Source: Boswellia sacra (taxonomy: Eukaryota > Streptophyta > Magnoliopsida > Sapindales > Burseraceae). From it: DNA of 64,000 nt. The notes under the pieces are model-generated. The model did not search any database, had not been told where the DNA came from, and saw nothing but the letters and a program-made list of their open reading frames with translations. The position numbers and the translations under genes are program-made. The stretch covers positions 1-64,000 of the forward strand of contig SNVD02004312.1 in assembly GCA_013180625.2 (NCBI GenBank), given 5' to 3'. Positions 34,738 through 45,637 of the stretch are shown piece after piece. Numbering within the stretch: the stretch's first letter is position 1; each line of letters starts with the position of its first letter.

Positions 34738-36617
34738 TGTTGACCCAGGTATGGCAACCCAAGAGGGGGGTGAATTGGGTTTTTATTTATCAAAACGGAT
34801 TTGTAAAACTTTTCTTGAAAGATCAAAATTAGTTTACTCTTTCTTTGCGAATGAAGGTGAAGAAGATGAAATTAGAAGTTATCAAATATGTAATCAAGAG
34901 AATAATAATAATGAACAATCACAAGTGCAAGTAAATGTAAAGAGTATAGGGATAGAGAGAGTGCAAACTCGATGTACGTGGTTCGGCAAACCTTGCCTAC
35001 GTCCACGGGCTCTAGCTCCACGAGCTAAGCTTTCCACTAAGTTGTAGAAATCTTTACAACTTGCTTGATGAACAACCTCACCAAGACTTTTTCTTCAACC
35101 CTTGATAACACCACACCAAGAGTTCTTCTTGATGAACAACCTCACCAAGGCAACTTCCTTCAACCCTTGATAACACCACACCAAGAGTTCTTCTTGATGA
35201 ACAACCTCACCAAGGCAACTTCCTTCAACCCTTGATAACACCACACCAAGAGTTCTTCTTGATGAACAACCTCACCAAGGCAACTTTCTTCAATCCTTGA
35301 TAACACCACACCAAGAGTTCTTCTTGATGAACAACCTCACCAAGGCAACTTCCTTCAACTCTTGATAACACACAACAAGAGTTCTCTCAAGGATAACTAT
35401 TATCCTTTATAAGAATATCTCACTCTCACCATAATACAAGAACAAAGATAATTTTTACAACAAAAGTATAACTCTCTTCAAAGAGTAGATAAAGAATATA
35501 AAAGCTCTCTAAACTTGATATTTCTCTTTTTTTTTTTTTGCTTGATAGATGCTTCTCTTCACTTGCTCTTTTTTGCTGAATGCATGGGAGAAGGGCTCCT
35601 TTTGTAGGCAAATGGGATGAACTTAATCAAATGAAGACACCAACTACAAATTTTCTGCCCACCATAAAAACCGTAATCTTGTCTGCCATTTTTGTCAATG
35701 TTCCGTTTGAAATTTGAAAATATGCAAAACAGAAAAGATCTGCATATTTGAATAATCTTTCAAACTCATCAAGAATCAAGTCATTTGGATATCTGTAACT
35801 CAAGATATGGCCAAAACACCATTCGGTGCTCATGTGACTTGATTTTTCTTCCTTGTGTCAATCCACCGAATTGAATGATAATTCTGTCAGCATTCTGTTT
35901 GAAATTTGAATTTCTTCAAAACATAAAAGATCTGCATATTTGAATAAGATTTCGAAAACATTAAGAATCAAGGAATTTGGATATCTCTATCTCAAGATAT
36001 GGCCAAAACACCATTCAGTGCTCATGTGAGTTGATTTTTCTTCCTTGTGTCAGTCCACCAAATGGCATGTCAATTATGTCAGTCTTCCATTTGAAATTTG
36101 AATTTATTCAAAACATATGAAATGTTCCTCATTAAGTCAGCTTTCCAATTCCATAAGAATCAAGTGATTTGGATATTTGTAGCTCAAGATATGTCTAAAA
36201 GAGTATTTGGTGCTCATGTCAACTGCTTCTGTTTGTCTTTCAACTTGCATGATTATTTGGACGACCTTACACTTGAAATTTGAATTTCTTTAAAACATAT
36301 AAAATGTTATAAATTAAGTAATCTTTCCAAAGGCTCAGGAATCACATCATTTGGATATTTGTATAGAAATATATGACCAATTGATTGAACATTGCTCATG
36401 TGTCACATTCCTTGAATCAAACCTTGTTCTTAAACTTTGGTGCCTTTAACATATAGTCTTCTCCTTAGCTTCAACACTTCATTTTAATAAGCCTTTTCTT
36501 GTTTTTACAATTATTTCAATGATATTACTCTTGCACATAAATAAACATGTTAGTAAATCTCAATGAATCAATGTGTATTGTTATCATCAAAATTATCATG
36601 TAGGCTTAAGGCTAACA
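34738..36617 (-). repeat. Element D 5' LTR
   Basis: 1880 bp, paired with 29393-31264. Five minisatellite units (about 35065-35370). The TATA box is changed to CCTACAAAAGG. Confidence 0.92.
35065..35370 (-). repeat. LTR minisatellite, five units (element D 5' LTR)
   Basis: Five ~64-bp units, the same number as the partner LTR. Confidence 0.9.
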
Positions 36618-37080
36618 GTCTCGACCAACTCAATACTCCTTAGACAGGAAGTTGGCACAGTCGCATGACTCGAGTGGCACAGTAGCGCTGTTCTGGTATT
36701 TGAAAAAGGGGCACCAACCCAGAATTGGCGTAAGCGCGCCACCTAGTTGCACAGGAGTGCAACATATGCACAATGAATAGTGTTTTTGTGACTATATTGC
36801 AAGAAACTATTACTTGTGAGCTAAGAAATAAATAGTATTTACACTTTTTATGTGATTTTCAATATTTGACTATGCTACTGCCTTCAATTACCTTACTTAC
36901 TGAGTTTATACTCATTAGTTTTATTGTGTACCTCAAGTGATTAATGTTGCTCAGATTAATGAGGATTTTGGCAAAACAACGACAAAGTTCCCTTGACAAC
37001 TATAGGCTGCTGCGATATTATTTTTGTGTTAATCATTGTTTTGAGTCGTATTCTAAACCTATAGGGTATGGGGTATTACA
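36618..37080 (+). repeat. Element E 5' LTR, second part, with right GTCTC duplication
   Basis: 36618-36622 is the right GTCTC of element D. The rest resumes the gypsy LTR (compare 40690-41163) and ends GGGGTATTACA. Confidence 0.9.
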
Positions 37081-37084
37081 GTAG

Positions 37085-37100
37085 TGGTATCAGAGCAAAG
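37085..37100 (+). other. Element E primer-binding site
   Basis: TGGTATCAGAGCAAAG, four bases after the LTR end, complementary to initiator tRNA-Met. Confidence 0.85.
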
Positions 37101-37844
37101 GTTTAGGATTCTGTAGACATTCTTGTTGCAAGTGGTCAAGGGAACTAAGTTCTGTGCCAAATCCTGAGCAATAAGAGTTAGTAAGCTATTGGTGTTACGC
37201 ACTCTTTTTATGTTGCGCGTATTTGCTAATAAGTGATGTTCTATCTTTCTACTGGATCAGGGTTTAGCTTTCTTGGGACTAGACTATCCTCATTATCAAG
37301 GATTGTTTCAACCTTACAATCTTGCAAGTTCTTAGAAAAAGGGTGCATGAATTTCCTAGCATGTGTTATTGACACGAAGAAGGAAGGTTGAGCATCTAGG
37401 ATATTTGCATGGTTAATGAGCTTATGGATAAATTTTAATTATGAGATGTGTTTGATTTTAAATGCTTATGTATGTATATGAGTGATATTTGATTGAACTA
37501 CTGTGAATGTGATCTAAATGAAAATGTGAATGTTGCCATGTGCATATAAACTTTGGTGTGAAATGGCATGAATAATGGATGACAATGAAGTACTATATGT
37601 GTATGAACATGCCATGAATGATATATGAATCAAAATTGAAATGTGACCATGAGCTTATGGATTTTAATATGTAATGGTTTGATTATGGTGTGACAATGAG
37701 ATTATATGTGTGAAAAGGGGATTCATGCCTAATACCCTAGGACACATATCTCTTTTCTATGGTAGGCATATAAATGTTGTGGTATATGTAGACATATGTG
37801 AATGTGTTAAGTCATCGACGACAATACATAACGGATGACGTGTT
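37101..37844 (+). other. Element E leader/gag position, no coding recognised
   Basis: The space where gag and protease should lie is only about 0.75 kb and has no recognisable knuckle or protease motif, so gag is lost by deletion or decayed beyond recognition. Confidence 0.6.
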
Positions 37845-40310
37845 TTGAACATGTCAAATGAAAAATCCTACCACGTAAGTATGGTGTCCTTTAAGAGGAA
37901 GTCTAAGCGTGTTTTCTTCATTCTAATGCCATTAATTGAAGATCAAGAGGGAAGACAACCCCGAAATTGTTTTTCGAATGAGTGTGGGCATTATGAATTT
38001 CTGGTGACGCTATTTAGACTTACAAATATCTTTACTGTTTTCATGGACCTTATGAACTGTGTCTTTAGAGAATTCTTGGATAAATTCGTCATTGTGTTCA
38101 TCGATAATATCCTAGTGTACTCCAAGAATTCAGAAAAGCACGAAGAACATTTGAGAATGGTGCTGCAAACACTGAGAGAAAAGCAATTGTATGCCAAATT
38201 TGAGAAATGTGAATTTTGGCTAACCAGATGGCCTTCTTAGGTCATATAGTTTCGGGTGAAAGAATAATGGTGGACCCAAGTAAGGTTGAAGCTATTGTTA
38301 AGTGGCCATGACCAACCAATGTGAGTGAAGTTCAAAGCTTTCTAGGTTTGGCTGGCTACTATAGACGATTTGTTGAGGGTTTATCCAGAATAACCTCCCA
38401 CTAACATAATCAACAAGGATAAATGTTAATTTTGTGTCGTTAGAAGAATGTAAAAAGAGTTTTTCAAGAATTCAAGAACAGGTTAGTGACAGCTCTAGTG
38501 CTCACTATCCCCTTCCGGTTTTGAGGGATTTGTAATATACAATGATATTTTAAAAAAAGGGCTTAGGTGTGTGTTGATGAAAATTGGTGAAGTTATATAG
38601 CCTATGCATCTGGATAATTGAAGAATTATGAACAAAACTACCCTACCTATGATTTGGAATTGGTAGTGGCAGCGTTCGCATTCAAAATCTGGAGGCATTA
38701 TCTGTATAGGGTAAGATGTGAGATTTATACTAACCGTAAAAGTTTCCAATACTTCTTCACTTAGAAGGAGTTAAGTATGAAACAAAGGCGATGGCTAGAG
38801 CTAGTTAAGGACTACGACTATATGATCAACTATCATCTTAGAAAGGCAAATGTGGTGGCGGACACATTAAGATGGAAGTCTTCAGAACATATGGCTGCTT
38901 TAATCACCACCTAGAGGTAAATAAAGGTGCATTTGGAAAGACTTGCCATTAAGGTTGTTCAGCCTGGTGAGTAGTTACATTTGGCCTCATTAATTGGGTA
39001 GCCCACCATTATTGAAAAGATTACAAGGAGAAAATGTGAAATGTGTTTATGAAGAAAATAATGGAAGAGGTTTCGTCAAGGAGAAGGCCAGGATTTGCCA
39101 CATCGAGTGGCTGGGGTGTTATATTTTGAAAGAAGATTGTATGTGCCTAATATTGCAAAATTAAAACACGAAATCTTGAATAAGGCACTTAACTCCCCTA
39201 TTCAATACGCCCTGGTAGCACGAAGATGTACTGAGATCTTCAAATCCATTATTGGTGGGTTGAGATGAAGAAAGAAATCGCTTAGTTTGCTGAGCGATGT
39301 CTGATTTGTCAAGAAGTCAAGACTAAACATCAAAGACCTTCTAGACTACTTAAGCCATTAATGATACCAGAATGAAAATGGGAGCATATCACCATAGATT
39401 TTGTTATGGGCTTGCCTAGAACTCGAAATGGGCACGATGCAATTTGGGTTATAGTTGATAGGTTAACAAAGTCTGTGCATTTCATTCTTGTACGCACTAC
39501 TTGTACCATGGACCAATATGCTCAACTTTATGTGAATGAGATTGTTAGGCTACATGGAGTTCCGATATCCATTATTTCTGATCAGGTTCCAAGGTTTACT
39601 TCCCTGTTTTAGAAAAGTCTGTATAAGGCCATGAGCAATAAAATGAATTTCAATACGGCCTTTCACCCTTAAACAAATGACCCATTGGAACGGACTATCC
39701 ACATTTTGGAAGATATGCTTAAGGCCTGTGCATTAGATTTCAAGAATAGTTAGGATAAGCACTTAACTTTGGTCGAGTTTGCTTATAATAACAGCTATCA
39801 AGCCACCATTGGTATGGCCCTTTATGAAGCATTATATGAAAAAAAAAATGTAGATCTCTCATTCATTAGGATAAGGTTGGTAAAAGGAAGGTACTTGGAC
39901 CCTAAATTGTTCAGTAGACTTATGAAATCATCCGGAAAGTAAAAGAAATGATGAAAATGGCTTAGAGTAAACATAAAAGCTATGCGGATTGCCAAAGGAA
40001 GAAATTAAAATTTGAAGTCGAAGATAAAGTCTTCCTCAAAGTTGCTTCAATGAAAGTAGTAATGAGATTTGAGAAGAAAGGGAAATTAAGCCCGAGGTTC
40101 ATTGACCCTTATGAAGTATTAGAAAGGATTGGAGAGGCCAATGCAAAATATGGACCATAAAGAGCATGAATTATGGAGGAGAAAGATACCTTTGTTAAAA
40201 GTACTTTAGGAAAATCACTCCCTCGAGGAAAGTGACTTGGGAGTGAGAGGAAGACATGCGTGAAATATATCTTTCCTTGTTCGAATAAACCCTATTGAAT
40301 TTCGACGACG
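37845..40310 (+). pseudogene. Element E Ty3/gypsy pol remnant (RT, RNase H, integrase)
   Basis: The RT fragment (about 37975-38390) has [40 protein letters not shown] and [16 protein letters not shown]. The catalytic F(I/V)DD box reads FIDN, so one catalytic aspartate is lost. The N-terminal RT fingers are missing. An RNase H tail (about 38770-38900) has RRWLELVKDYDYMINYHLRK and NVVADTLRWKS. Integrase (about 39290-39870) has CLICQEVKTKHQRPSRLLKP, WEHITIDFVMGLPRTRNG and RLHGVPISIISDQVPRFTS. The C-terminal part is riddled with stops. RT before integrase is gypsy order. There are stops and frameshifts throughout, so this is dead sequence. Confidence 0.9.
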
Positions 40311-40320
40311 AAATTCTTTT

Positions 40321-40334
40321 AAGGGAGGGAGAGT
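40321..40334 (+). other. Element E polypurine tract
   Basis: AAGGGAGGGAGAGT directly before the 3' LTR. Confidence 0.8.
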
Positions 40335-41163
40335 TGTAACATCCCAAATTTTGTAAAGGGTCATGACCTTATTATATTACAATGTATATATCTTAATTTG
40401 TATGTGTTTGTGCCTAAATAGTATGGTAATTAAATAAAGGTTGGGGGAGGTAATTGAGAAACTATGAAATTGGATGCCTTAACAGAAACTATGCATGTGT
40501 GGATATATATAAAAGGCACAAATGAAATGAAATGAGTGCATATATGTGTGTATAAGAAATGGGAACAAGTTGAGAAAGGCATATATGAAATTAAGTTAGT
40601 ATTTGTATGGGTGTGTAAGGCATGAAAATGAGTTAAGAATGATGGACAAAATCAGAAACTGGCTCAAGCGTACAGGTGAATTTGCGTCAGAGCGCAGTCC
40701 TGACTGACTTAATACTCCTTAGACAGGAAGTTGGCGCAGTTGTGTGACTCAAATGGTGCAGGAGTGCCATTTTGGTATTTGAAAAAGGAGCACCAACCCG
40801 AGAATTGGCGCAGGCGTGCCACTTTGTTGTGCAGAAGCACAACCTATGCATAGTGAATACTGTTTTTATGACTTCTATTGCAAAAAACTTTTACTTGTGA
40901 GCTAAGAAATAAAGCAGTGTTTACACTTTTTATGTGATTTCCCAATATTTGATTGTGTTACTACCTTCAATTAGCTTACTTACTGAGTTTATACTCATTA
41001 GTTTTATTGTATGTCTCAGGTGATTAATGTTGCTCAGATTAAGGAGGATTTTGGCTGGACAACGATGGAGTTCCCTTGACAACCATAGGCTGCTGCGATA
41101 TTATTTTTGTGTTGATCATTTTTTTGAGTCGCATTATAAACTTTTAAGGGACAGGGTATTACA
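40335..41163 (+). repeat. Element E 3' LTR, internally deleted
   Basis: TGTAACATCCC...GGGTATTACA, 829 bp. Relative to the 5' LTR it lacks about 26279-29214, including the 105-bp array; the junction has AAGG microhomology. It also carries a short local duplication around GAAACTATG (about 40465-40495). Confidence 0.9.
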
Positions 41164-41168
41164 GAATA

Positions 41169-43107
41169 TGTAATTCATTTGTTATTATTTAAGTGAAAAT
41201 TCATTTGTTATTATTTGATATATAAATAGAGCGTATATGAAAACAAGGAAAATATGAAGATGGCGCTACAAAACAAAGAGTATAGTACCGAAATAGCTCA
41301 GGAACTGAAAGTAAGAAAACTATACAAGAGATGGAACCGCGAAAAGGATAGAAATTAAGACAATATTGAACTCACACTTGGGTAGTTTTCACAGTGGAAT
41401 GTAGAGGTAGTGCTTTCACGATCTCAAATCAAGAGTGTGGAGGTGGAATGCAGATTGCAGATCAGCGTGAAGCCATAAACCTTAGGATGTGCATATCGAA
41501 TTGAATCATCAAAGAGGTGGTGCTGTCTACCGTGGTGGTGAATGATTGGTGGTGCACACTTGTAGTTGTAGGGGAAAAAGAGAAGAGAGAGTAAACACTA
41601 GCGGTGGTGGTGCAGATCGGCTTGGAGCAAAACGACGACAATCGGTGGTATGCATTTGTAGGAAAACAATAGAGAAAAGGAGGGGTTTTATGGCAAAATG
41701 GATTTTACCATGGACGAAGCCAAGAAGGGACAAGGAGGGGCAATTGCCTCTCATGGGTTTGAAAATTTATTTGGATTTGAAAATTTTTTAAAATGTTTTA
41801 TCTATTTTGCCCTTCCTGTATTCTAAAATTATAAATTTAATTAAAGCTGATCTATTTTTTTATTGTTTTCTTCTCCTTTATCAGTGCACCTCAACAAAGT
41901 TAAAACCATACTTTATCTTTTGTGATTCCATCTATTCACATAAAATAAGGGATTATATCTTCTTTCCTATCTATTTACATAAAATAAGAAACTATTTCTT
42001 GTTCTTCACTTCACTCGACACCTTCACCAAATCAAAGTCCATCTATCTTATATGTCTCATCTACTTACATAACAAGAATTGGAGGTTAGTATATGCAGAG
42101 GTAAAAATCTTATTCTTGTCTTCTATTTATTGGTTTTTATTATATTAAGCAAATATACTACGTTTTAATATTGTTAAAGATTACTTTTTTTAATTCTTCA
42201 TCTTGGTTTGTAATTTATGGCTATTTGTTTATTATCATTATATTATCTCTGAAAATGAGACAATTGTTCTATGTAATTGCTTCATTTTTTTGTCCAATGA
42301 CTTGCTAGTTATTGTAATTGTTTGTGTATTATAATTTCTTTATACAATCTTTTTATTTTATATATATTTATAATTTTTTTAAAACTGTGTTAAGGGTCAT
42401 GATTTTGAGTATTTTATATTTGTTATAATATAAATAAAATAAGCATGGACGCTACATGCCTCGTTTATTATTTATTTGCATAGTAAATTAAGAATTGAAA
42501 CTTTGTTAGATTTATTAAATTATTTTAAGTTGTCAATATTAGAAAATTTTAATTTTATTATTCAAAAGCTAACTATTATTTATTTGAATAATAAATTACT
42601 AAGGTGATTATTCCTCTTTAATAAGTAATTCCATATATAGAGTAAAAATTAATCAAATTACTAAATTGATTATTCTTCTTTAAGGAAGAAAAGGTTTTTA
42701 GTTTTTATTTTTTAAAAATTTATTTACATAATTAAATAAGGATCAATGATTAAATGGTAATTTAATTAATAATATGATAAATTAGATATTATATCATACT
42801 TTTAAAATATTTAATAATCAACTTAATAATTTGACATAAAATTACTTAGTAATTAAATATATTATTATTTATATAAAAATTTTAAAATTTTATTATTTAT
42901 AAATTTATCTAACAAAAATTTGATAAAAATTTTACTGTATATAAAATTTTACCTTCTTTGGCAGAGTTTGTTGCTCCGACTTTACCCAGCGTTCGGTTGC
43001 ATGAATTGATTATAATCCTGTAACTGTTTCCTAAAACACAAGCAGCTCCGTTTCCACTTCTCGAGTTGAGAAACAGATATATACACCATTTTTCCAAAAT
43101 ACCCTTC
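41169..43107. other. Intergenic host DNA, AT-rich
   Basis: No gene or repeat family recognised. 42.1-42.95 kb is extremely AT-rich. Short frames around 41.5-41.8 kb have no recognisable motif. Confidence 0.5.
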
Positions 43108-43623
43108 CTATAAAATAAACCCTAATTGACTTTTTTTTTGTCGTTTTCGCCGCTTTTGCAAATTGTTTGGCGGCTATTTTCTCACAAGTCACAATCAACA
43201 ATTTTCATCTAATATTTCGCTCCAAACAAACCCAAATCTTCTTAACTATTCTTCAAACTATTTAGGTTAGTCACTCTTCGTTCGGCTTCTGCAATTTTTT
43301 TGGTGGTTATTTTCTCTCGATCACCAAGTTTCCTCTGCAAATTTTCTTGGCAAACAAACAGAAATCGCACAACTACCGTCAAGTTTTTTAGGTTAGACAC
43401 TCAATTCAAACTCTTCATTTTCTTCAGACTTTTCAATTAGGAAATTTGGTTAATAATCTGAATTCATATAACATTTTTTTTGGTTATTTTTTTCTAGCTC
43501 ATTGCTCATTTTTTCTGCACCTGAAAATTTGTTGAATTATTTGTTTCAGTGGGCATTTGTCAGTCCCAGAATTCCTGTAATTTTAACAAGAAATTAATTT
43601 CAAGTTCCCCTGATTACATTACG
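43108..43623 (+). promoter_or_regulatory. Promoter and 5'-leader-like segment, gene unknown
   Basis: The TATA-like CTATAAAATAAAC (43108-43121) is followed by C/T-rich leader-like sequence. This contains two diverged tandem copies of a ~125-bp block (about 43155-43275 and 43285-43395, each ending TTTAGGTTAG plus CACTC). An exon-like block of 74 bp (43550-43623) lies between a TTTGTTTCAG acceptor and a GTAAGT donor. No downstream coding sequence was recognised, so this may be the start of a lost gene or a non-coding transcript. Confidence 0.3.
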
Positions 43624-44033
43624 GTAAGTTCGTTTCATTATCTGTTTGATAAAAAGTCTAGCTCAGTAAATTTAAGTTTAGCTTGTGTGAATTTGGTTTC
43701 TGGGCTTGTGAAATCGCGCGATGTTGGTGGGTTTTTGCTTTTGTAGTTTTTATTCTGTTTCGCTACTGTGAAAATCAGGGAAACTCATTTTAGTTTATTT
43801 CAGTTTTGTCGTATAAGATGATTGTGATAGCGAGTAAATTATTATTTTGTTTATTACCGGATAGGGGCCATAGGGCTAAATATGAGTTGGCTTCATTAAG
43901 ATTTAAATGAGATAGTCGAATTTTGTGCAAATTTCAATTGCTTTTTGATATATCAAGTTAATTTGCATATAATTTTAGTTCAATTTTAAGCGAGTAATAG
44001 CAAGAGGTCAGAGGACTTGCATTGGATCATAGA

Positions 44034-45637
44034 TCAATTCAAACTGAATTTGTGCTTTGGACAAGTATAGTTGGACCGGGCCGGCCTGTTTTGGATATAT
44101 TTTTCCTTTTTTTTTGGATTGAAGCAGCTAGCCTTTTTTGTTTTACAGAGGCCCAATCGTATCACTTTTTGGATTTTGAATTTGAAGGGCCTATCGCCAG
44201 CTTGTTTTTTGTTTGAATTCTGAACCAATATCATTGAAGCAGCATCTTTGGGCCTTTTTGTAAGAATCACCAAAGTGATTGTTTGTCTTGCAACCCTCGT
44301 GGATCCGGCCCAATTGAGCTTCATTTCCCTTAGAAATCACGTCAACTGTCATTACAAGATCTGAATTTTGAAGAGCCGGTCTGTTGTCATGCTCTGAGAT
44401 GTTCGGGCAGCTACAATCACCATTGAAACGGGTGCCCTGTCCTGTCCTGTACCTTTCTTTCCCCAGTAAGCAATACTATGTTTCTTTGACGAGTACTTGT
44501 AATTAAAGAAGTGCCCTCTTCCTGGAGTGCCACGTGGCCCTATTTATCTGCTGGGCTCGTCTTCAACAAAAAATTTGTGCGTTCTGTAGAATCAAGCAAA
44601 TTGGACTCACCTTCAACTTTCAGCTTGAATATCTCACCGTTGTCATTTATCTCCAGTTCTCCACAGATGTTGGAATAAGGCCTCATTCCATTTCACCCAC
44701 TTTAATACGAGCGCAGAAGAGATTTTTCCATGGTCTCTGTCTTGCTGTCCACCGCTAAGAGGCCCCCACAGTAATTCCCAATCCTCTCAAAAACATCCTT
44801 TTCCCACGGGTGGAATGGCAGTCCTATTAGACCGATCTAGCCTCCCTCAAAGGATCGAACTTCCTATTAGAATTAATTGTACGGGCACCACTTCTGTAAG
44901 TCCGCCTCCCAAGTGCCTTCTGACTTATGTTTCCCCATTTTACTTGCTTAGTCCCTCATTTGTACATTCTGACAAAAGACGACTGCTTTTTCTTGTTGAA
45001 TGGCTTCAATTCAACTTGGAATTTAAGTTGCTAAGATAGGGCCATTTGAATGGCTGACCATTCATCCTTTTCATTATGTCTTATGCAAATCACTGCTCTA
45101 TTTCACCTACCACATTTTAAACAGTCCTAGAAACTTACATGAGAAGAGTAACCCTCACCTGTTCTATTTCTGATGCTAACTTCTCCCTCTCGCTTTTCCA
45201 CTATTGGATCCTTTCATCGTAAAACTAAGGATTATTTCAGCCATCCTCCTCCAACCGGGCGATCGGAGACCTTGAGGGATAATGATAGAATTCAAGCTTT
45301 TTGCCCTCAAATTTTGTGAAATTGTAATGAAACAGCCCCTCCTATTGTTGAACCTTTCCAACCATACTCGATAGGAGCTGCTTCCGTACATTTTAAACAA
45401 TCTTCCTCTACTACCCTCTAAAGCTGCTGCTTGTAGGTTGTTTTCCATCCATAAGGCACAATCTAAGTCCCCATTCATGACATAGCTCCTAAATCTGTTT
45501 CTTTCCGAGATTCTGATTGCCTTCCCCGCAGATTTTTCATCTTCTTTTACGGCAAAAGCCTTCTGATCAATCTTAAACGACATAATACTCATCATAATTA
45601 ACAAGAACTGCTGATAAATAAAGCTATTAAGAGACAT
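44034..45637 (-). pseudogene. DUF4283-type (LINE-like) coding remnant
   Basis: The minus-strand frame 45637-45176 (153 codons) carries ALWMENN, YRVWLERFNNRRGCFITIS and IIIPQGLRSPGWRRMAEIIL. This pattern resembles the N-terminal region found before DUF4283 domains in plant LINE-associated and related proteins. Further along the same strand, at about 44815-44700, a frame reads FHPWEKDVFERIGNYCGGLL and AVDSKTETME, then after a 1-bp frameshift CARIKVGEME. The order IG..CGG, VD..T, ARIKV is characteristic of DUF4283 proteins. Stops and frameshifts separate the pieces. A LINE ORF1 origin is an inference; no endonuclease or RT was seen. Confidence 0.55.

Larger units (their letters stand above)
29393..36617 (-). 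mobile_element. Element D: internally deleted Ty1/copia retrotransposon (B family)
   Basis: 7225-bp element nested in the 5' LTR of element E, flanked by GTCTC at 29388-29392 and 36618-36622. The LTRs are 29393-31264 (3') and 34738-36617 (5'). Compared with B it lacks about 0.34 kb of gag, including the first zinc knuckle, and about 1.34 kb covering nearly all of RT and RNase H. It could only have moved with proteins from another copy if the deletions predate insertion. Confidence 0.93.
26128..41163 (+). mobile_element. Element E: Ty3/gypsy retrotransposon, interrupted by element D
   Basis: Bounded by GAATA at 26123-26127 and 41164-41168. The LTR begins TGTAACATCCCAAATTTTG and ends GGGTATTACA. 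The 5' LTR (26128-29392 plus 36623-37080, about 3.7 kb without D) is followed by a tRNA-iMet primer site. The 3' LTR is only 829 bp because of a ~2.9-kb internal deletion. The internal region lacks gag and keeps decayed RT, RNase H and integrase in gypsy order. Long TGTAACATCCC-type LTRs suggest a Del/Tekay-like chromovirus (inference). Element length without D is about 7.8 kb. Confidence 0.9.

Noticed and set aside
41527..41791. Overlapping frames of 75-81 codons on both strands.
   Set aside because: Driven by GGTGGTGGTG-type sequence; no recognisable motif on either strand.
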